Shown one piece after another: positions 57,801 to 64,000 of a stretch of 64,000 nucleotides of DNA; positions within the stretch are counted from its first letter, which is position 1, and each line of letters starts with the position of its first letter. The notes beneath the pieces were generated by a model. The model did no database searches and was not told the DNA's origin. It saw only the letters and a list, made by a program, of their open reading frames with translations. This DNA comes from Prinsepia uniflora (Eukaryota; Streptophyta; Magnoliopsida; Rosales; Rosaceae). The stretch spans positions 43,494,194-43,558,193 of the forward strand of contig CM064870.1 of NCBI GenBank assembly GCA_032719365.1, in the 5' to 3' direction. Both the position numbers and the translations under genes were made by a program.

Positions 57801-58659
57801 TCGGGAGTCGATTTGAGACTTGAACATGGATTCCGGGTTTGGGTTCGGAATGGTTATTCCGGATTCTGGCTTACGGAATGATGGTTGCGGACTCGAATCT
57901 GGAAAGGATCATGGATATGAGTTCTGGGTTTGGATTCGAGATCCTGATGAGATTGCGAATTCGGATTCGGAAATGGAAAAAGGTTTTCAAACGGTTTTGG
58001 ATTGGATTTGCTGGATCTGGTTATTGGGTTTAAAGACTCGGATATTATGTTTGACGGGGGACGGGCCCAGATTGGGTTTAAAGACTCGGATATTGATATT
58101 TTCCCCCGTAGGCCTGTTGAGTTTAAAGACTCGGGAGTTTAAAGACTCGGATAGATCCAGCAAGTTCAGTGAATGGAAAAATGAGATGGTTTTCAACAAG
58201 GTTTTCCGATGTTTTGGGTAGTGGCCCGGATGAAATGGTTGGACCTCAGTTTAGCCTTCGTGTCATGCGTAAGTTAGACGGGATCGGGATTTAGCCCTTA
58301 ATCCCGGGGGATTAGGGGTGGGTCCTGACACGATGGCACAATCTGATATGAGATAAGTGACACTTGTCACTATCTCAAGCTAACCATAAGAGAAATCTCT
58401 TAAGTAAATTACTAAAATACCTCTCTAACCAAAATTATCAATATGCCCCTATGTAATTTAGACCCGAAATGAGCTCACAAGAACTCCATTTTTGGTGTGC
58501 CGCCTGCTGACGTACTTAGGAAGTCGAGACCTTCGTAACAGTCTTTTCAAATGATCTATAAGATGTCTCGATCAAAAAGTTAACACTTGATAAGTAAACT
58601 CTTTGACTTCTAAGGAAAAATGGCAATTTCGACCCTTGTTGACAGTCCAGGACATTACA
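54857..58659 (-). mobile_element. Reverse solo LTR (about 1.26 kb) split by 55790-58330
   Basis: It begins TGATAAGACCCATC on the plus strand and ends GGACATTACA, flanked by perfect TAGAG duplications (54852-54856 and 58660-58664). Its body is 54857-55789 plus 58336-58659. Length and sequence place it near the reverse gypsy LTR at 59749-61093. A near-perfect palindrome (GAGATAAGTGACA / TTGTCACTATCTC) lies at about 58350-58376. Confidence 0.9.
55790..58330 (+). mobile_element. Solo LTR (2541 bp) nested in the reverse solo LTR
   Basis: It starts TGTAACGACCCGTCCCGGGA and ends GGGTGGGTCCTGACA, flanked by perfect CGATG duplications (55785-55789 and 58331-58335). It has donor GAGTAG|GTAATT near 56735, acceptor TTTGGACAG| (57400), exon-like block 57401-57478, donor GTGAGTGG at 57479, and a minisatellite at 58020-58156. 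An internal deletion near 58240 has removed the usual 3' acceptor region. It is close to the 3' LTR at 2666-4344 but longer in its 5' part. Confidence 0.92.
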
Positions 58660-58664
58660 TAGAG

Positions 58665-59026
58665 TATTCACTATTACTTGACAAGAGGCTTAAGAGGCAC
58701 ATGCTTGGTGACAGGTACGCTATTTGGCTTTGAGCATGATGTGAGTGTTTTGATAAATCCCGAGGTAACTCATTAATTTGCATATAAGAAAATATATTAT
58801 CTATTTATTATGATATGAGGGTTAATAATTTTACCATGGATGTAGTAGTTGTGTAATTCGTGATTTAAGTCGCCTCAAAGCCAACACATATTAAGGGGAT
58901 ACCAATGGTGTGGGAGTTTACGGATGTGTTCTAAAAGGAGTTACCGGGGTTACCACCTTACAAGGAAGGTAATTTTAATATTGAGGATTAAATTTAGAGC
59001 ATGAAAGTTTTTTAAGGGAGGTAGGT
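58665..59026 (+). pseudogene. pol remnant and polypurine tract of the defective gypsy element
   Basis: After the solo LTR only about 350 bp of internal sequence remains. Near 58915-58970 a frame reads KELPGLPPYKEG, the conserved segment just before the RT domain of plant gypsy polyproteins. It is followed almost at once by GAGGATTAAATTTAGAGCAT and the polypurine tract TTTTAAGGGAGGTAGG. RT, RNase H and integrase have been deleted. Confidence 0.65.
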
Positions 59027-59748
59027 TGTAATGACTCGAAAATTTAAGAAAGATAATTTTGGAAAAAAAATTAAAAGAGAAATGACAGTTTTGCCCTTAT
59101 AAGGTCCAATGTTGACTTTTTGACGTGGGTACTTTTTGAATGTTTCATGAGTACCATTGCGTAAGCCTTGACGTTTTGAGTCCATAGACAGGCAGCACAA
59201 AAAAAAAAAATCAAAGAACGGGTGAATTCGATAAGGTCAAAAATTGAATAGAGGCATTTTGGTATTTTTGATATAAAGTGTATTTTGGTAATTTTTCATG
59301 AGAGATACTATGTGAGAGTGACATGTGTTTAGAATGATCTTTTCATCCCTTATCTGTTCATTCCACCGACTTACCCTTGTGTGATTATATATATATATAT
59401 ACACATATATGTGTGTGGTGAAGTTTTAAGGGAGAAAACCAATGAACCCAAAATAGTGAAGAAAAACAGAGCAAAAAGGAGAGAGGACTGGGGAGAAAGA
59501 GAGGGAAAGATAGAGGAAGGAGAAAAAGGAACAAGAAAGGAAAATAGTTAGCCTAGACTCGAAAGCTTGAAAGGAACACGAGAAGGAAATCCATGTTTTG
59601 AAACTTACCGTTGAGTATTCAATAGGGGGGCTTGAAACCAAGCCCATTAATAGTACTTACAAACCCTTACGATCATTTTGGCACATAAAGGAAGATGTTT
59701 TGGATGAAGGGAGACCTGGAAACCAAAGGACAACATTAGAATGAATTT
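59027..59748 (+). repeat. 3' LTR of the defective gypsy element, cut by the next insertion
   Basis: TGTAATGACTCGAAAATTTA onward aligns with 45796-46430, including GGGAGACCTGGAAACC shared near the cut. A (TA)n/(CA)n microsatellite occurs at about 59387-59415. It ends at 59748 where TGATAGGACCCGTCCC begins; the rest would lie beyond the right edge. Confidence 0.8.
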
Positions 59749-61093
59749 TGATAGGACCCGTCCCAGAGGGACTTTGATAACTGTGTTTGGTCCTGCTCTT
59801 GTATGATAAGTCAACTGAAATTCCAAAACTACTTTCAGCACTTTCCAGACAAGGGATACCCACACTAACTCCTACTCATGCCTCCGCTTTTCTATCAGCC
59901 CTACTCGTTACATCGAAATCATTAAAATTCATGTTGATTGTACCTCGAGAAATGTGCTCATACGCCCTCACGTCCCGTCGTCAGTGGCTGCGCATGGAGC
60001 CCACACGCCTACGTTGTTCCTTGTCCCTACAACTCGTTTCTCTACAAAACGGGTCATATGACTGCAGTGTTCGACCCGGTTGGATTTCAATCAATTCTGC
60101 ATCCATTTCAATGTTTCAAATGTCCATTAGCATCTAATCAATCCTAATTTAAGATCCATGACCTTAATTGCATGAATCCTTACCTCTAAATGGTCCAACA
60201 CGAGCTCGAGAATTTGAAGGCATTGTAGGTACTATTCATCACTCAATCTGTTCAATTTCGATTGTTTTCTTCATTCTAATCAACCAATAACCATATTAAG
60301 ATCATTCTAAACTTGAATTCGAAGTCAATTTCAAGCTTTCTCACCTTCAATTACTCGAATTATAATTTGAAATTCAAAGAAGTCGCCATCTCTGTTCTAG
60401 GCCAAAAACTCATCGATTCCTTTCGTTTTTGTGCTGGTTTGATTCATTTGGATCACAAAAAACTAATCTTAACCTCAGTTTCGATAATCCAACTCCAAAA
60501 CGCGACATTCGAATCCAAGATTATCTTCCAAATTTTCTGGGTTTTCTGGTTTCTAGGTTCTTTGCCTCTCATTTCCTTCATTTTTATTTCACGTTTTTCT
60601 ATCTTAATTTCTCTCAGATTCTCTGTTCTCTTTTGTTTTCTCTCAAAGGTTACTGTGGAAGATCAAACCAATGTGGTTTGGTTTTCATTCATTGTTTTCT
60701 GTTTCCCCAGAATTCAAACAATAAAGCCATTACACAACACCCACAACAGCCACGTGGTGCCAGCAACCCAATCATTAAGGTGACAGATGTCACCATTATA
60801 CAATACACGCTAACTCACCCAAAATCAGCAAAAAGACCATTTTGCCTTCTTGGCATAAATTACCAAAATACCCCTACCCTTCCTAGACCCGTAACTTCCT
60901 CATCCGATCTCCAACTTCAACATGTCGTTTGTCTACGGATTCAGCATTTTGAGACCTACACAACGGTCTTCACGGAAAGTCCAAATAGCATACTAGTCGA
61001 AAAGTTAACTTTTGACCACTTAAATTAGGGGAAAATTGTCATTTCCTTCTAAAATTTCTAAAATTCATTTTTTTGAATTTCCAGGTCATCACA
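59749..61093 (-). repeat. 3' LTR (1345 bp) of the minus-strand gypsy element
   Basis: On the minus strand it begins TGTGATGACCTGGAAATTC (ending at 61093) and ends GACGGGTCCTATCA at 59749. ORFs of 156 and 199 codons lie within it on the plus strand but are antisense and lack recognised domains. A GGTGACAGATGTCACC palindrome occurs at about 60779-60794. Confidence 0.85.
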
Positions 61094-61110
61094 ACCTACT
61101 CCCCTTAGGG
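61094..61110 (-). other. Polypurine tract of the minus-strand gypsy element
   Basis: Minus-strand CCCTAAGGGGAGTAGGT directly precedes the LTR start at 61093, in the same position as the tracts at 2649, 36469 and 59010. Confidence 0.75.
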
Positions 61111-61389
61111 AATTTTGTCCCCAAAATTCAAGTAAAAAAGTGTGGACAATATTTCTCAAAGAAAAGTACGTTCACCCTTATACAAGATCACAACCAATAT
61201 CATAATCACCACGTTCTTCATCATCACAAAGTCTCTTATTAGGCCACTGCCCCATAGGTAGGCACACCAAGACTCTCTCGAGATATGGAGCCTAGGTCGA
61301 CGTCTGAGTCCTTACAACACACAACTGTCACAATAATCTATCCACACAGCATTTATCATAGACATTACACAAAATTCTTTGGAGTCCCA

Positions 61390-61790
61390 TATGGCTTCCC
61401 ATTTGGAGAAATTCGTCCACAATATTTTCACAAGGGGAATAGTTTTTCACTGTAACTCTTTGTCCTTCCAATCCAAAATCTATACTGATTGTTCCTTAAA
61501 GGTCAGATCCTCTCTGAGTTGCAAAGATTGTCACTCATGTACATAAGGCTCATCATACACATACTTTCGAAGCATCGATACATGAAATACATCATGAACT
61601 CTGTAAAGTTATGAGGATAATGCTAATCTGTATGCTATAGGGCCAATCTTCTCAACAATCTCATAAGGCCCAAGAACTTTCATCCAGTATTGTCGCCTAT
61701 ACAGTGTCTCAATGGATCCATTCCAATACTCAACTGGTAAGAAATTGGTTAACTTCGTTACTCAATCCACAATCACCCAAAATTCCATCA
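61390..61790 (-). pseudogene. Integrase C-terminal remnant
   Basis: The minus strand gives GPYEIVEKIGPIAYRLAL then YRVHDVFHVSMLRKYV, the conserved segments at the end of plant Ty3/gypsy integrases. Stops occur between and after these blocks. The catalytic DDE core and zinc-binding region were not found in the short gap to RNase H, so the integrase is largely deleted. Confidence 0.8.
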
Positions 61791-62011
61791 TCTTTGAAAG
61801 GAAAGTCATTCTAGTTTCTTAGTCTCAACTCCAATCCTCACAACACACCAGGATCCTAAAGTTGGACTCCAATAATCTGACTTATAAGAACATGCCACAT
61901 ATGGAAACTAGCCAATAGGGCTCTCTAATCCTCTGCCTCAAGAACGACTCCAATCCTATGGAGTTCTACCAGCAAAAATAAACCATCCTCACGTGAGTTA
62001 TAGAACTTGTT

Positions 62012-62180
62012 AACTTCCTACTTAGGGCATCGACGATCACATTAGCCTTCCTTGGATGATACTCGACAGTACAGTCATACTCTATGATCAATTCCGACCA
62101 TCATCTCTATCTTAGATTTAAGCCTTTTCTGAGTGAACAAATATTGCAAACTCTGATGGTCTGTCGAAATCTTGCAGGTC
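62012..62180 (-). pseudogene. RNase H remnant
   Basis: The minus strand reads TDHQSLQYLFTQKRL and, after a frameshift, EYHPRKANVIVDALSRK (about 62066-62014). These are the conserved end of the gypsy RNase H domain. The frame change shows it is inactive. Confidence 0.8.
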
Positions 62181-62469
62181 TCTCCATACGGTTAATCCCA
62201 AATCATGTGTGGGATAATTAAACTCATACGGTTTCAGTTGGCATAGGCAATCACCTTCCTATGCTGCATGAAAACACCTCTCCAAACCTTGTAAGGACGC
62301 ATCGCCATACTTCTCAAATTCCCCACTGTCATTAGGAAGGGCCAACATCGAGCAGAAGTCACTTTCCTTTCAGTTTGTAAAAACTCTACTCACAGTTCTC
62401 ATTCCAAACAAATCTGACTTCCTTCCTGGTCAATCAGACCTGACATCTATTCAACTTCCCATACAGCTA

Positions 62470-62946
62470 GTTCTCTCTTAGTGTATTCAGCACATCCCTC
62501 AAGTGCTTCTCGTGCCCTTTCGCACTTTTGAATACACCAAAATATCATCAATAAACACTATCATAAAACAATCCAAATATGGCCCAAACACTTGATTCAT
62601 TAGATCCATAAATGCAGCTGGCTCGTTTGTCAATCCAAACGGCGTCACTAGAACTCATAATGGCCATATCGAGTCCGAAATGTTATCTTTGGAGCATTTT
62701 CCTCTTTTATTCACAACTAATAGTAACCATACTAAGGCCAATCTTTAAAAGGTGTTTGGTCCCTTATAACTGGTCAAACAAATCATCAATTCGTGATTGG
62801 GAATACTTGTTCTGCACTACCACATTATTGATCTGCCTGTAGTCTATACACAATCTCAGGCTACCATCATTTTTCCTCACAAATAACACTGGGGCTTCCC
62901 CAGTGTGATACACTCGGTTGGATAAATCCCATATCCACCAAGTCAT
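62470..62946 (-). pseudogene. Reverse transcriptase remnant
   Basis: Minus-strand 62946-62764 is open and contains GSLRLCIDYRQINNV and RIDDLFDQL. After a stop and frameshifts the later frames give PFGLTNEPAAFMDL and VFIDDILVYSK, where FIDD is the catalytic box (about 62545-62560). The order is that of plant Ty3/gypsy RT. Several lesions abolish function. Confidence 0.88.
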
Positions 62947-63077
62947 GTAACTGCATCTTTAGTTCTCGTAACTCTGCACGTGCCATGCAATATGGTGTTG
63001 GAGAGACAGGTCGTGTACCTGGGGTAAGCGCGATAATAGACTCAACCTCCTTGTGAAGTGATAATCCTGGCAGATCC

Positions 63078-63509
63078 TCAAGAGATATATATGGGAATTC
63101 TCACTATTATGTCCTCAGCCCTTTCTGAGGTATCTCGGACATCAATCACATGAGCCAAATAACCCTGGCTACTTATCCTCAACAATCTATCTTCCATGAG
63201 GGCCGATATAACTCCGGAGGGTAACACCCTCTGATCTCTCTGAAATATAACCTCTGGAAATCCTGGGCTCCGAAATATCACTCTCTTATCGGAACACTCG
63301 ATAGAGGCATGATGGGTCATCAACTAATCTATCCCAAGGATAACATCAAAATCATACAAGTCTAGAAGTATCAATTCAGCCACCAGGTTAATATCCCATA
63401 TCATCATTGGGTAACCTCGTATCACTTGGTTTACCACATAAATATCTCCAGTCAGTGTACTGACTCCCATATCACAACCAATTGTGGACATCTCTCTATC
63501 CGCCAACAA
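63078..63509 (-). pseudogene. Protease C-terminus and PR-RT linker remnant
   Basis: Minus-strand 63509-63324 ends ILLDLYDFDVILGID, the conserved C-terminal segment of gypsy aspartic proteases. A stop follows. The frame then continues THHASIECSDKRVIF and later RISSQGYLAHVIDV, both typical of the linker before RT. The catalytic DSG region upstream is not clear. Confidence 0.8.
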
Positions 63510-63786
63510 TGCATAACCTCGAGAAAAAAAAAGTGGGTGGCCTAGAATCTATCAAAATACATACATCATGACCTAAAACTAGTATGCATACATGTCACCA
63601 CTCCAGGGGCTACTCGGACGTTCTGTTGAGTAACTACAAACACTCAAGCATATGGTCCCAAAGTCCAACCACGTCCTCATGGTCCACCACAGGCCCTACC
63701 CATTCATCTCCTACTTGTCACAGAAGTTGAGGCGTTATTCGGATCCTACTCGACTGCACCCCGTACCACCACCACCTGGTCAGTGT

Positions 63787-63830
63787 GGACATTTTCTCAA
63801 GATGTGGCTAGGCTATCCACAGGAATAACA
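63787..63830 (-). pseudogene. gag zinc-knuckle remnant
   Basis: The minus-strand frame keeps CCHC spacing C-x2-C-x4-H-x4-C (CYSCG, stop, PSHILRKC). A TAG replaces one residue inside the knuckle. It confirms that gag lies to the right of protease in this orientation. Confidence 0.75.
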
Positions 63831-64000
63831 AATCACTGTACGGTCATCTCTGCTACTCTATCTCCCAATGGACCCAACTGACGTCTCACTGGACTAAGTT
63901 GTCTCCTGGGGTCTAAACCCAAATCTCCAAGTACCTCAGGTTTACACCAAAACCCTCATTCGCCAGGTGAAACCGTATTTCAACCTTATCGGCTCTTCCC

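Larger units (their letters stand above)
45796..59748 (+). mobile_element. Defective forward Ty3/gypsy element carrying nested solo LTRs
   Basis: The 5' LTR starts TGTAACAGCTTAGAAATTTG at 45796 and ends TCCTATCA at 53877. A PBS follows at 53880, then decayed gag (from 53973), a short pol remnant, a polypurine tract (about 59010-59026), and the 3' LTR from TGTAATGACTCG at 59027. The two LTR starts align over hundreds of bases (for example GAGTACCATTGCGTAAG in both). The 5' LTR is split by 46709-52316 and a reverse fragment near 52360-52741. The internal region is split by 54857-58659. The 3' LTR is cut at 59748 by another element. Most of pol is missing. Confidence 0.82.
59749..64000 (-). mobile_element. 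Minus-strand Ty3/gypsy element, partial, decayed pol
   Basis: Reading from the right edge leftward, the order is gag zinc knuckle, protease, RT, RNase H, integrase C-terminus, polypurine tract and 3' LTR. This is the Ty3/gypsy order. Its 5' LTR and most of gag lie outside the window. In-frame stops and frameshifts are frequent, so it encodes no complete polyprotein. The left flank is AATTT (59744-59748); the partner duplication cannot be seen. Its domains match the gypsy lineage whose polypurine and PBS signals appear in the non-autonomous elements. Confidence 0.88.

Noticed and set aside
60429..61028. 199-codon plus-strand ORF (and 156 codons at 60313)
   Set aside because: Entirely inside the 3' LTR of the minus-strand gypsy element and antisense to it. 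No recognisable domain, and it overlaps the LTR end structure.

Overview
The window is plant nuclear DNA, almost certainly from a eudicot. The evidence is spliced genes with GT-AG introns, a plant F-box protein, PPR and GH17 (plant beta-1,3-glucanase) remnants, a Cassandra element with its 5S rRNA-like domain, and LTR retrotransposons whose primer-binding site matches initiator Met tRNA. A Rosaceae-like host is only a guess.

Layout. (1) Positions 1-6545 hold nested LTR elements: an outer LTR split by a small non-autonomous element (780-4344), which itself contains a solo Cassandra LTR (1414-1759). (2) Positions 6.5-24 kb are a gene island. A complete seven-exon minus-strand RING-CH membrane E3 ligase gene (7531-13674, 322 aa) is followed by a long-TIR element carrying GH17 and PPR gene fragments (about 13955-15988), an intact minus-strand F-box gene (17495-18628), and an in-frame three-exon ORF just upstream of it (23027-18635). 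(3) Positions 24.5-41.8 kb form a four-level nest: forward LTR > reverse solo LTR (25059-40399) > long-LTR element without gag-pol (27350-39815) > solo LTR (29547-32397). (4) Positions 41.8-45.8 kb hold broken LTR pieces and unassigned DNA. (5) Positions 45.8-59.7 kb are a defective Ty3/gypsy element whose 5' LTR and internal region each hold a pair of nested solo LTRs. (6) From 59749 to the right edge lies a minus-strand Ty3/gypsy element with decayed gag, protease, RT, RNase H and integrase.

Most retroelement boundaries are set by TG...CA ends plus 5-bp target-site duplications read directly: CATGT, ATCGG, ATCCA, GACGT, TAGAG and CGATG are exact; AAACC/AAATC, TAGAT/TAGAC and GTCGG/GTTGG differ at one base.

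The most interesting signal is inside the LTRs. Copies in both orientations, even diverged ones, keep a splice-like architecture: a CAG|GTAA-type donor, an ACAG acceptor, a 61-79 bp exon ending at GTGAGTGG, then about 1 kb of variable hairpin minisatellites closed by a CTCTAG|GTTG-type acceptor. This suggests these LTRs encode a spliced non-coding RNA. No autonomous element here is intact; the LTR elements without gag-pol would depend on enzymes from elsewhere.
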